Shown piece after piece: positions 36,127 through 44,696 of a stretch of DNA of 64,000 nt (the first letter of the stretch is position 1; every line of letters begins with the position of its first letter). The stretch comes from Lentisphaeria bacterium. GTDB taxonomy: Bacteria > Verrucomicrobiota > Lentisphaeria > Victivallales > UBA1829. The notes beneath the pieces are model-generated. The model had not been told where the DNA came from and searched no databases. It worked only from the letters and a program-made list of their open reading frames with translations. Position numbers and translations under genes: made by a program. Location of the stretch: the NCBI GenBank assembly GCA_017629515.1, contig JAGBXB010000020.1, positions 1 to 64,000 on the forward strand, written 5' to 3'.

Positions 36127-36930
36127 ATGTTGAGGATCATTATCACCGGAGCGGCGGGCAGAATGGGCCGCAGATTTGTTGCCAATATTGCAGAAGCGGA
36201 AGATCTGGTTCTTGCCGGAGCTACGGAATGGAGCGGTTCGGAATTTCTGGGAATGGATGCCGGAACGGTTGCCGGATGCGGGACTCTTGGCGTAAAAATC
36301 GTACCTGAACTGGATGGGCTTCTTGCCAATGCTGATGCCATGATCGATTTCAGTACAGGCGATGTGGTTGCAAATGCAAAGAAAGCTGCGGCGGCAGGAA
36401 TTTCCATTGTTATCGGAACCACCGCTCTTACAGCAGAGGACAAAGCCGAATTGCGTAAACTTGCAGACAACGGCGCAAGGATCGTACAGACCACCAATTA
36501 CAGTGTGGGGGTAAATCTTCTTTTCCACCTTTCCGCATTGACTGCAAAGATCCTTTCCGATGACTTTGATATTGAGATCATCGAAGCACATCACAATAAA
36601 AAGAAAGATGCTCCCAGCGGAACAGCGGTATCTCTTGCAGAAGTTATTACAAAGGTGAAAAACTGGTCTTATGAGGAAGATGTGCGTCACGGCAGACAGG
36701 GCATCGTGGGCGCAAGAACGAAAAAAGAGATCGGTATGCACGCTGTCCGCGGCGGGGATATCGTTGGCGACCATACGGTTCTTTTTGCCGCAGAGGGGGA
36801 AAGAGTGGAACTCACCCACAAAGCGTCCAGCAGAGATACTTTTGTGAAAGGAGCATTGCGTGCCGCCCGTTTCCTTGCCACTGCCGGAAGCGGTTATTAC
36901 GATATGCAGGATGTTCTGGGACTTAAATAA
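36127..36930 (+). CDS. dapB: 4-hydroxy-tetrahydrodipicolinate reductase
   Basis: A 267-residue lysine/diaminopimelate pathway enzyme, reducing the cyclic dipicolinate precursor with NAD(P)H. The nucleotide-binding motif is IITGAAGRMGRR. The catalytic region is EIIEAHHNKKKDAPSGTA, with the paired histidines and the Lys. The start at 36127 is fixed by GCGAGGAG upstream, 13 bases after the purF-like stop. No dapA is adjacent. Confidence 0.97.
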   Translation: MLRIIITGAAGRMGRRFVANIAEAEDLVLAGATEWSGSEFLGMDAGTVAGCGTLGVKIVPELDGLLANADAMIDFSTGDVVANAKKAAAAGISIVIGTTALTAEDKAELRKLADNGARIVQTTNYSVGVNLLFHLSALTAKILSDDFDIEIIEAHHNKKKDAPSGTAVSLAEVITKVKNWSYEEDVRHGRQGIVGARTKKEIGMHAVRGGDIVGDHTVLFAAEGERVELTHKASSRDTFVKGALRAARFLATAGSGYYDMQDVLGLK

Positions 36931-36942
36931 ACGGAGAATAAG

Positions 36943-37902
36943 ATGAAAAATTACTTCGGAAAAGAAGAAATCATTGATTATGTATCTGCTGCGGATGGAA
37001 CGATCCAGCAGTCTCTGCTCTACCGTTCCCCGTTGAAAGGCAAACAGCCTCTGCTTGTGGCATTCCATACATGGAGCGGCGATATGTATCAGAACAGCAC
37101 TTCCTATCAGAAATTTGCTGAAAAATATGGATTCCACCTTGTGCATCCCAATTTCCGCGGTCCCAACTGGCGGAAGGAAGGCTGCGGTTCGGATAAGGCT
37201 GTGGGGGATATTGAAGGATTGGTGCAATATGTATGCAGTATTCTGGAAGTTGATGAAAAAAGGATCTATGCCATGGGCGGATCCGGCGGCGGACATTTTT
37301 CTCTTCTTGTTGCCGGAAGATTGCCGGGGATCTGGGCGGGTGTCTCTTCCTGGGTTCCTATTTCCGATGTGAAAAAGTGGCATAAAGAGTGTTATCCCCG
37401 TCCCGGTGTTTGCGGTTATTCCAGACACATTGAGCAGGCTTTGGGGGGCGACCCCAATAAAGATCCTGTTCTTGGGGAAGAGGCTCTGAAACGCTCTCCT
37501 GTACGGTATCTGGAAGCGGCAAAAAAGATCCCCCTTGACATCAATACGGGTATCCATGACGGTCACAGAGGCAGTGTTCCTGTCAGTCAGGCACTGGAAG
37601 CATATAATCTCCTTGCGGATAAAAAAGACCGTATCAGTGAAAAAGATATCAAGTACATGGTGGAAAAAGAGGCGATCCCTCCCCATTTGCAGAATGAAAA
37701 AGAGGATGATCCCTCTTACGGGAAATTGGGCGTGCTTTTCCGCAGGATTTCCGGCAATGTGCGTATTACCGTTTTTGAAGGCGGGCATGATATGGCTTAT
37801 GCCGCAGGCATCGGCTTTGTTGCCAATCAGAAAAAAGGTAAAAAAGCAGACTGGAAACTTGTAGAAGCAGACAATTCAGAAAACGGGGAAGTTTCCAAGT
37901 AA
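36943..37902 (+). CDS. Alpha/beta hydrolase (prolyl-oligopeptidase-like)
   Basis: A 319-residue serine hydrolase. The nucleophile elbow is GGSGGGH. The likely catalytic Asp is in NTGIHDGHRGSVP and the His in FEGGHDMAYA. No signal peptide, so it is cytoplasmic. It lies between dapB and a GH28-like gene with 12-13-base gaps. The pairing with a beta-helix sugar enzyme suggests an esterase for a decorated saccharide, but this is inference. Confidence 0.82.
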   Translation: MKNYFGKEEIIDYVSAADGTIQQSLLYRSPLKGKQPLLVAFHTWSGDMYQNSTSYQKFAEKYGFHLVHPNFRGPNWRKEGCGSDKAVGDIEGLVQYVCSILEVDEKRIYAMGGSGGGHFSLLVAGRLPGIWAGVSSWVPISDVKKWHKECYPRPGVCGYSRHIEQALGGDPNKDPVLGEEALKRSPVRYLEAAKKIPLDINTGIHDGHRGSVPVSQALEAYNLLADKKDRISEKDIKYMVEKEAIPPHLQNEKEDDPSYGKLGVLFRRISGNVRITVFEGGHDMAYAAGIGFVANQKKGKKADWKLVEADNSENGEVSK

Positions 37903-37915
37903 AAAAGGAGCAGAA

Positions 37916-39085
37916 ATGTTTATTGATCCCAATGATTTTCAGGGCAGTGATATTGAAAAGATCAATGCTGCCGTGGAATTTTCCAGAAGCAACGGGGGAA
38001 TCGTAAGGATCCCGCAGAGAAAGGCGGATGAAATATCCTCCCGTAATTACTGGAAAATTGATTCAGCCATCCTTCTTCCGGAAAATACGACGGTCATTCT
38101 GGCAAACTGCCGCATCAAACTTTCAGACAACTGCCGGGACAACTTTTTCAGAAGTGCCAACTGCGGTGCGGGAATAAAGGAAGTGAAAGAAATTTCCTCC
38201 ATCCACATTACGGGAGTGGGGACAGCTGTACTGGAAGGTGCAGACATTCCCAGAGCTACCGGAGACAGCGGCAAAACTCTGGGCGAGTGTACATTCGGTA
38301 CGGATGCCGGAAAAGAAGGGGAGGAACAGAAAGGCGACTGGCGGGAGATCGGTATTCTTTTTGCCAAAGTCAGCGATTTTTCCATCTCCAATATTTCCAT
38401 TGTCAATTCCCATTGCTGGGCGATCTCTCTGGAATACTGCCACCACGGGAAAGTCAGAGATGTGAATTTCCAGTCCAGAGGCAAGCGTTTCATAGATGGA
38501 AAAGATGTACCTAATTTGAATCAGGATGGTCTTGATTTGCGCAGAGGCTGTCACCATATCATTATTGAAAACATTACCGGAAGTACCGGGGACGACCTGA
38601 TCGCCCTTACCGGGCTGGCCGCTCCTGTGCGTGATGCAGGAAAATTGGGCAGTACTGCTATTTGCGGAGGTACCGGCATACCGGAACTGGAAGAGATCGC
38701 CTATATCACCATCCGCAACGTGATGGGACATTGTGCCGGAGGACACCATATCGTGCGTTTCCTGAATAATGAGGGTGTAAAGATGCACCATATCATTCTT
38801 GACGGACTTATAGATACCTCCTCTGGAAGTTGCAGGGATTATGCCGCCGTGCGTATCGGGGATTCCCGGTGGGGACTTGTTCCTTTCGGCAATACAAGTT
38901 CTTTCCAGATCAGTCATATCCAGTCCCGCGGGAAAGCCGCCATCCTTATTTCCGGTACGCTTTCTGAATCCACCATAAGTGATGTCATCAACTGGAATCC
39001 TGATACCGTTCCTGTGACGGTATCCCCCGATGGCGGTATCCGCAATGTGGTTGTGGAAAATGCCCGTACCTATACAGAGGAATGA
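37916..39085 (+). CDS. GH28-like right-handed beta-helix protein
   Basis: 389 residues in the pectate-lyase/polygalacturonase beta-helix fold. The pattern NQDGLDLRRGCHHIIIENITGSTGDDLIAL resembles the NxD and DD catalytic pairs of GH28, and AGGHHIVRF sits where GH28 has GHG. The final Arg-x-Lys motif is not clear, so activity on galacturonides is uncertain. There is no signal peptide, which is unusual for a polymer-degrading enzyme and points to an intracellular oligosaccharide. It ends at a strong terminator. Confidence 0.75.
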   Translation: MFIDPNDFQGSDIEKINAAVEFSRSNGGIVRIPQRKADEISSRNYWKIDSAILLPENTTVILANCRIKLSDNCRDNFFRSANCGAGIKEVKEISSIHITGVGTAVLEGADIPRATGDSGKTLGECTFGTDAGKEGEEQKGDWREIGILFAKVSDFSISNISIVNSHCWAISLEYCHHGKVRDVNFQSRGKRFIDGKDVPNLNQDGLDLRRGCHHIIIENITGSTGDDLIALTGLAAPVRDAGKLGSTAICGGTGIPELEEIAYITIRNVMGHCAGGHHIVRFLNNEGVKMHHIILDGLIDTSSGSCRDYAAVRIGDSRWGLVPFGNTSSFQISHIQSRGKAAILISGTLSESTISDVINWNPDTVPVTVSPDGGIRNVVVENARTYTEE

Positions 39086-39141
39086 ATAAAAAATCCTTCG
39101 GGAAAAGTTGAATTTTTTTTCTGTTATTCTTTTATAAAACA

Positions 39142-39176
39142 AAAAAGGACTGCCGGAATTTCCGGCAGTCCTTTTT
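39142..39176. terminator. Bidirectional terminator between GH28-like gene and purL
   Basis: A perfect 15-bp stem (39142-39156 with 39162-39176) flanked by A and T runs, usable on both strands. Its core AAGGACTGC is the same as in the terminator at 22281. Confidence 0.93.
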
Positions 39177-39201
39177 GCTGTTCGGATCAGTTCGGATCAG
39201 A

Positions 39202-42168
39202 TCAGATTCCTGCAAGAGTACTCTTGTAGGAGTTGACCATTTCTTCCATATCCACTTTATATTCACCCTCATTGCCTTTGATGGAGAATACTCCGGAATT
39301 ATCCGTAGAGCCTACTTTTGCAAGAGCAAATCCGGCAAGAGCCTTTTCCACAGCAGCGGAATTTTCTTTTTTGCAGCTGATGATGAAACGGCTGTTGGAT
39401 TCACTGAACAAAATCTCCACATCCTTCATGCCGTTTTCAGCAGGAACTTTGGAAAGATCCAGAGTGACACCCACTCTTCCGCCCATGGCGGCTTTCGCCA
39501 TTGCCACAGCAAGACCGCCCAGTGCGGGAGTTCCTACGGAAGAAGCAATATCTTCTTTCAGCATATTTTCAATGGCTTTATAAAGTTTCAATGCTTCTTC
39601 TGCATTTACTTTGGGGACATTGTTGCCTGTGGCATCCATCATGGCAAAATATTCACTTCCGCCAAGTTCAGGTTTGGTCAAGCCGACTACATAAACATCT
39701 TCCCCTGCGCGTTTGAAGTCGGGGGAGACGCAATGGGCAATATCATCGGCTTTACCGATCACACTGAAAAGAACAGTAGGCGGAATGGAGATCTTGCGGC
39801 CGCCTCTGGTACTGTCATTTTTCATACTGTCCTTACCGGAAATACAGGGACAGCTGAAAGCAATGGTATAGTCATACAAGGCTTCATTTGCACGGACAAG
39901 CTGTGCCATCTTGTATTCCCCGTCAGGAGTTTTGGCACTCTGGACAGGATCGGGCCAGCAGAAGTTATCCAGACCGGAAAGCATATCCGTTCTTGCACCG
40001 GCGGCAACAGCTCTTCTGATGGCAAGGTCGATAACGGAAGCCATCATGTGATAGGTATCAATATCGCTGTAACGGGGAAGGATACCTGCGGAAAGCACTA
40101 CGCCTTCACGGGAGAGGGGTTCCACCATGAATACCCCGGCATCCCCGGAAACATCACGTTCTTTACCGATATAGGGCTTGATGACGCTCAAACCTTTCAC
40201 TTCATGGTCATATTGTCTTGCTTTATATTCCCCGGAACAGATGTTGAGGGAGGAAAGCATATCTTTCACATCTTTGGCAACATCTCTTCCTTCAAGGGAG
40301 GGCTCTTCAAAAGTGGGAGGATTCCATTTGCCTTTGAGAGAGTAGCGGGGAAGACCTTCGTGCATGAAGTTGATGTCGATACAGGCAACGCATTTTTCGC
40401 CGTACATCATACGGAATTTGCCGTCATCGGTGAATTTACCCAGAACGGTTGCTTCCACATCCCGGTCAGCGGCAAGGCGGAGGAACTCTTCCAGATTTTC
40501 TTCCTGAACGGCAAAACTCATTCTTTCCTGTGCTTCGGAAATCAAAATCTCCCAGGGACGCATACCGGCATATTTGAGGGGAGCTTTGGCAAGATCCATG
40601 ACGCATCCTCCGCTTTCCCCTGCCATTTCCCCGACGCTGGAGGAAAGTCCGCCTGCTCCGTTATCGGTCACAAAGCGGTAAAGACCTTTTTCCCGTGCTT
40701 CATAAAGGAAGTCGCCCATACGTTTCTGGGTGATGGGGTCACCGATCTGAACAGCCTGTACGGGACTGTCTTTATGCAGTTCTTCACTGGAAAATGTTGC
40801 GCCGTGGATACCATCTTTCCCGATACGGCCGCCGGTCATAACGATAATATCGCCGGGTTTGATCTCTTTTTCCCAGCCGTTTTTGCCGTTGATCTTCCGG
40901 GGAAGTGTTCCCACAGTACCGCAATACACCAGGGGTTTGCCGATGTAACGGTCATCAAAGTATTCCCAGCCGACACCGTAGGGGATACCGCTCTGGTTGC
41001 CGCCGTCGATCACGCCTTTGTGGATACCGTCACGCAGTCTGCGGGGATGAAGCAGTCCTTCGGGTACATCTTCGGGTTTGGTAAAGGGGGAGCCCAGGCA
41101 GTAACCCCAGACGTTGATGAGAAGTTCTGCGCCCTGACCGGTTCCCATGGGGTCACGGTTCACACCCACGATACCGGTCATCGCTCCTCCATAGGGATCG
41201 AGAGCGGAGGGACTGTTGTGAGTTTCCACCTTGTAAACAAGGTCGAGTTTATCATTGAAACGGACAACTCCGGCGTTATCTTTGAAAATGGAAACAAGGA
41301 AGTCCACTTTCTTTTTGATCTCATTGGTACTGTTGTAGATATAGGTTTTGAAGAGGGAGCGGATCTGTTTGTGATTGCCTTTTTCATCTTCATAATCCAC
41401 GTCAGCGGAGAAGATTTTGTGTTTGCAGTGTTCACTCCATGTCTGGGCAAGGATTTCCAGTTCCACGTCGGTAGGTTCGCTGGTTAGTCCGTACTGTTCA
41501 CGGTCTTTGCAGGTGTGGAAGTAATTCTGGATGGATTTCATCTCTTCCAGAGAAAGGGCAAGAATCCCTTTTCTGCTGATTTCCATAAGTTCTTCATCGG
41601 AGCAGTTGAGGTCGAAAATGCGAACAAGCCCCTCTTCGGCAGTTCCGGTGACAACAGGTTTATTAAGGGGGATCCCTTTGCTTTCCGCTTCTGCTTGTGT
41701 CGTTACTGTAACGCTTTCAATAAGTTCATTGGCAAGGACTTTTCTTGTGATGTCGGCAACATCCTCTCTGGAAAGGGCAGGGGCTTTCATAAAATATTCA
41801 ATGGAGCTGAAAACCTGCTCATCTTTTCTCAATTTTCTGCCGATGATGTCTCCGATACCTTCATGGGCGGTACGGGCTACGTTATCGGTCACGCCGGGTT
41901 TGAAGCCCACGGCAACGATGTAGTCATAATCAAAACCCATGTCAGAAGTGGAACCCACCTCCGCTTTCTGGGTCACAGGATTGGCAAGTTCTTTACCGAT
42001 GCGTTCCGCATCCTGTTCTGTAATGTCGGCACAGACGGTAAACACATCTCTTGTACGGATCTCCTTAATGTCATCCCTGCCTGTAAAACTTTTAATGGTA
42101 CGCAATACCGATTCCGCACGGGAATCGCTCCAATTGCTCTTAACGGTAATTTCGATCCTGAAATCCAT
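39202..42168 (-). CDS. purL: Phosphoribosylformylglycinamidine synthase with tandem PurS-like N-terminus
   Basis: A 988-residue enzyme of purine synthesis converting FGAR to FGAM. The N-terminal 170 residues look like two PurS-type ferredoxin-fold repeats (FRIEITVKSNWSDSRAESVLRTI and YIVAVGFKPGVTDNVARTAHEGI). The rest is a PurL synthase with TWSEHCKHKIF, KVETHNSPSAL, GGVNRDPMG-like GIVGVNRDPMGTGQG, and a second half with ISGKDSMKND. There is no C-terminal glutaminase domain, so a separate PurQ is expected elsewhere. AGAAGGA precedes the start. Confidence 0.95.
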   Translation of the reverse strand: MDFRIEITVKSNWSDSRAESVLRTIKSFTGRDDIKEIRTRDVFTVCADITEQDAERIGKELANPVTQKAEVGSTSDMGFDYDYIVAVGFKPGVTDNVARTAHEGIGDIIGRKLRKDEQVFSSIEYFMKAPALSREDVADITRKVLANELIESVTVTTQAEAESKGIPLNKPVVTGTAEEGLVRIFDLNCSDEELMEISRKGILALSLEEMKSIQNYFHTCKDREQYGLTSEPTDVELEILAQTWSEHCKHKIFSADVDYEDEKGNHKQIRSLFKTYIYNSTNEIKKKVDFLVSIFKDNAGVVRFNDKLDLVYKVETHNSPSALDPYGGAMTGIVGVNRDPMGTGQGAELLINVWGYCLGSPFTKPEDVPEGLLHPRRLRDGIHKGVIDGGNQSGIPYGVGWEYFDDRYIGKPLVYCGTVGTLPRKINGKNGWEKEIKPGDIIVMTGGRIGKDGIHGATFSSEELHKDSPVQAVQIGDPITQKRMGDFLYEAREKGLYRFVTDNGAGGLSSSVGEMAGESGGCVMDLAKAPLKYAGMRPWEILISEAQERMSFAVQEENLEEFLRLAADRDVEATVLGKFTDDGKFRMMYGEKCVACIDINFMHEGLPRYSLKGKWNPPTFEEPSLEGRDVAKDVKDMLSSLNICSGEYKARQYDHEVKGLSVIKPYIGKERDVSGDAGVFMVEPLSREGVVLSAGILPRYSDIDTYHMMASVIDLAIRRAVAAGARTDMLSGLDNFCWPDPVQSAKTPDGEYKMAQLVRANEALYDYTIAFSCPCISGKDSMKNDSTRGGRKISIPPTVLFSVIGKADDIAHCVSPDFKRAGEDVYVVGLTKPELGGSEYFAMMDATGNNVPKVNAEEALKLYKAIENMLKEDIASSVGTPALGGLAVAMAKAAMGGRVGVTLDLSKVPAENGMKDVEILFSESNSRFIISCKKENSAAVEKALAGFALAKVGSTDNSGVFSIKGNEGEYKVDMEEMVNSYKSTLAGI

Positions 42169-42223
42169 ACTTTTTTCCTTCTGCTTATGGGGTTTCGGTT
42201 TTGTTTTATATTTATTTTATATA

Positions 42224-42252
42224 AATATACAGCAGAAAGAGGATTTTTTCAA
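42224..42252 (-). promoter_or_regulatory. Candidate promoter of purL
   Basis: On the minus strand TTGAAA (42252-42247) and TATATT (42229-42224) are 17 bases apart, with TCCTCTTTC in the spacer. This is the clearest example of the promoter type recurring in the window. Confidence 0.7.
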
Positions 42253-42278
42253 ATGCAAAAGCCGGAATTATAGAGTCT

Positions 42279-43685
42279 TTAAGCCTTTTTCCGGAAAAAC
42301 TTTCCGCAAAACTGGAATGTGCCGGAAGCAAGGATACAGAGAAAGGGCAGGGCGGGAAGCTGATAACGGGGCATTGCCACAGGGCCCGTCATAAAAAGAA
42401 AATACTCACAGAAAAGCAGAAACAGTAATATTGTAAAAAAACATTTTTTCCATAAAGCAATCACAATCCCCGCGGCGGCGGAAAGCAGGATCGTTCCGGC
42501 AAGAAGAAACAGGGGGGACGCCAGGAATGGAAGAAAAAGTTTGCCTTTGAAGTAATGGCATATTCCGGCAATGATCCCTTTTCTGTTGATCACATCGAAA
42601 GTATTTCTGCCGGAAGTTGTCAGGCGGAGATTTTCAAAAAAAGATGCCCCGTCAGGAATAAGAACCACCGGACGGAAATGGAGGGCAAAGTAGGAAAAGG
42701 GATACTTTTTCATGGTTTTTGCCAAACGTTCCTCGTGAAAGGAAAGCCGGGAAGAGTAAGAAGCATATTTTTCCGGATCTTTCCGGAATGTTTCTTCGGC
42801 TTCTTTGTCATACTGTTCCCGCAAAACAGCGGCAGGAATATTGTTCCGCCGGCTTTCAAAAGTGGAAACATTGTGTTTGGCGGTATCCGCAGAAACGATA
42901 TCGATCCTCCATCCCGCTCCGTAATGGTGGTTGCGGATGATCCAGAATGTGGGGAGAAGTGCAAAAATCAGCAGAAAAAGAAGGGAATGAAAAATCTTCT
43001 TTTTTACCGGAAACGCCGGAAGAAAGAAGAGTACAAAAATGGCGGGAAAACACCAGAAAAGCATCAAAGGTCTGGTCAGGACGGCCAGAGAGGCTGTTCC
43101 GGCACAGACAAGGAGAAGATACAAAAATCTTTTTTGAAGAAATGAGAGAAAAAAGTACATGGTAAAGGAGGTGAAAAATACAAAAAGCGTATCGGAAATA
43201 ATAAGGGGAAAAATCGCAAAAACTGTGGGGTGCAGAAGATAAAGAGATGCGGCAATGACAGCATATTTTTCCTTGAGAAACATTCTTGCGGAAAGATACA
43301 GCGGGATAAGGGTAAGGGAACTTATTACCGCAGAAAAAACTGCACAGAAAAGGAGACTACCTTTGCTTATGCCCAGAGAAAACGCAAGAAACAGGGGATA
43401 AACCGGCGTCCGGTGCAATGCGGGAATATTGCTCCCTGCATTGGTGGAATATGTGAAATCGTAAAGGATGGATTTCGCCGGATTCAGGTAGGAGGGGGAA
43501 TCCACCCGCAAATAGATGGCAGGGTCACTTATTCCGGGAATGAGATAGAGAAGTTTGAGAAAAAAGGAAATAAGGACAAGAAAAAGCAGGATCCTGCATG
43601 TACGCAGGGAAGCCCCCTCCGGCAAAAGAGCTGGAGAGGGGGAGTTCTGCGGAAGAAAAAAGTCTCTCTGGAAAAGTCCGTTCAT
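42279..43685 (-). CDS. ArnT/GT39-like membrane glycosyltransferase
   Basis: 468 residues, with about eleven hydrophobic helices. The first periplasmic loop has RVDSPSYLNPAKSI with the acidic residue expected for a GT-C transferase of the PMT/ArnT (GT39/GT83) type, followed by ALHRTPVYPLFLA. It probably transfers a sugar from a polyprenyl phosphate donor to a lipid, protein or glycan outside the membrane. It follows purU by 20 bases; the ribosome binding site is weak. No functional link to purU is evident. Confidence 0.82.
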   Translation of the reverse strand: MNGLFQRDFFLPQNSPSPALLPEGASLRTCRILLFLVLISFFLKLLYLIPGISDPAIYLRVDSPSYLNPAKSILYDFTYSTNAGSNIPALHRTPVYPLFLAFSLGISKGSLLFCAVFSAVISSLTLIPLYLSARMFLKEKYAVIAASLYLLHPTVFAIFPLIISDTLFVFFTSFTMYFFLSFLQKRFLYLLLVCAGTASLAVLTRPLMLFWCFPAIFVLFFLPAFPVKKKIFHSLLFLLIFALLPTFWIIRNHHYGAGWRIDIVSADTAKHNVSTFESRRNNIPAAVLREQYDKEAEETFRKDPEKYASYSSRLSFHEERLAKTMKKYPFSYFALHFRPVVLIPDGASFFENLRLTTSGRNTFDVINRKGIIAGICHYFKGKLFLPFLASPLFLLAGTILLSAAAGIVIALWKKCFFTILLFLLFCEYFLFMTGPVAMPRYQLPALPFLCILASGTFQFCGKFFRKKA

Positions 43686-43705
43686 AAGAAAGAGGAAACC
43701 TTTCT

Positions 43706-44563
43706 TTACCGGGAAAAGACGATGGTGCGTCTGCCGCTGGTAATGATCCTGTGTTGGAGATGGGCTCTTACAGCTCTTGTCAGAACTCTTCTTTCAATAT
43801 CTTTGCCCATGCGTTTAAGATCATTGGGGCCGTCTTCATGGGTGATGCGTTCCACATCCTGTTCAATGATGGGGCCTTCATCCAGATCCACTGTGGCATA
43901 ATGGGCTGTTGCTCCAATCATTTTCACCCCCCGTTCCCATGCTCTGCGGTAGGGATCGCCCCCCTGGAAGGCAGGGAGGAAAGCGTGATGGATATTAATG
44001 ATCCTTCCCGCATAGCGGTCGATGAAATCTTTGGAAAGGATACGCATATACCGGGCAAGGACAACAAGATCGATATGATGCTTATCCAACTGTTCGAGGA
44101 TAAGTTTTTCCTGTTCCAGTTCCCCGCCTTTTTCCACAGGGAAACAGAAGTAGGGGATACGGAATTTATCTGCAATATTTTCCAGATCCGGGTGATTGCT
44201 TATGATAAGAGGGATCTCGCATTTGAGATCCCGTTCATCCTGGGCGTGTGCCAGAAGATCATAAAGGCAATGGGAGGTTTTGGAAACAAGGATGGCGACT
44301 CTCTGGGGGGTATCGGTGAAATTCAGGGAATATTCCAGAGAAAGAGTCCGGGCAAATTCCGCAAAAGAAGCGGAAAATTCCTTCCGCGTCATCTTCATAT
44401 CGCTTATATCCACACATACCCGCATGAAATAGAGATTTTCCCTGTCATCGGTATATTGCTGACAGAGCAGGATGTTGAAGTTTTTATTGTAAAAGTATGT
44501 GGAAATGCCCGAAAGCAGTCCCTTGCGGTCCATGGAACGGATAAGAAATATTGCCTGTGTCAT
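43706..44563 (-). CDS. purU: Formyltetrahydrofolate deformylase
   Basis: 285 residues: an N-terminal ACT domain (1-80, FLIRSMDRKGLLSGISTYFY) and a C-terminal formyltransferase-fold hydrolase. Catalytic residues are visible in INIHHAFLPAFQGGDPYRRAW and GATAHYATVDLDEGPIIEQD (His and Asp of the Asn-His-Asp set). It releases formate from 10-formyl-THF and balances one-carbon pools, typically under Met/Gly control through the ACT domain. AAAGGAG precedes the start. Confidence 0.95.
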   Translation of the reverse strand: MTQAIFLIRSMDRKGLLSGISTYFYNKNFNILLCQQYTDDRENLYFMRVCVDISDMKMTRKEFSASFAEFARTLSLEYSLNFTDTPQRVAILVSKTSHCLYDLLAHAQDERDLKCEIPLIISNHPDLENIADKFRIPYFCFPVEKGGELEQEKLILEQLDKHHIDLVVLARYMRILSKDFIDRYAGRIINIHHAFLPAFQGGDPYRRAWERGVKMIGATAHYATVDLDEGPIIEQDVERITHEDGPNDLKRMGKDIERRVLTRAVRAHLQHRIITSGRRTIVFSR

Positions 44564-44594
44564 ATTTTCTCCTTTTAATATTTTCTGACTATTT

Positions 44595-44623
44595 ACTATA
44601 ACACTTTACCGGGGATTTTTCAA
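44595..44623 (-). promoter_or_regulatory. Candidate promoter of purU
   Basis: On the minus strand TTGAAA (44623-44618) and TATAGT (44600-44595) are 17 bases apart. Confidence 0.6.
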
Positions 44624-44641
44624 TAGACATGGATTTATTGC

Positions 44642-44669
44642 TTGTAATTTATCCATTTTCTGCTATATT
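44642..44669 (+). promoter_or_regulatory. Candidate promoter of the TIM-barrel gene
   Basis: TTGTAA and TATATT are 16 bases apart; the leader is only about 20 bases. It is back to back with the purU promoter. Confidence 0.55.
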
Positions 44670-44696
44670 GGAAAAATGATAACAAGGGAGAAATGT

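Noticed and set aside
39175-41487. 770-codon open frame on the plus strand opposite purL
   Set aside because: It is antisense to a complete, well-conserved PurL, has low-complexity His/Phe/Gly-rich composition and no ribosome binding site. Codon usage of the real gene keeps the opposite strand open.
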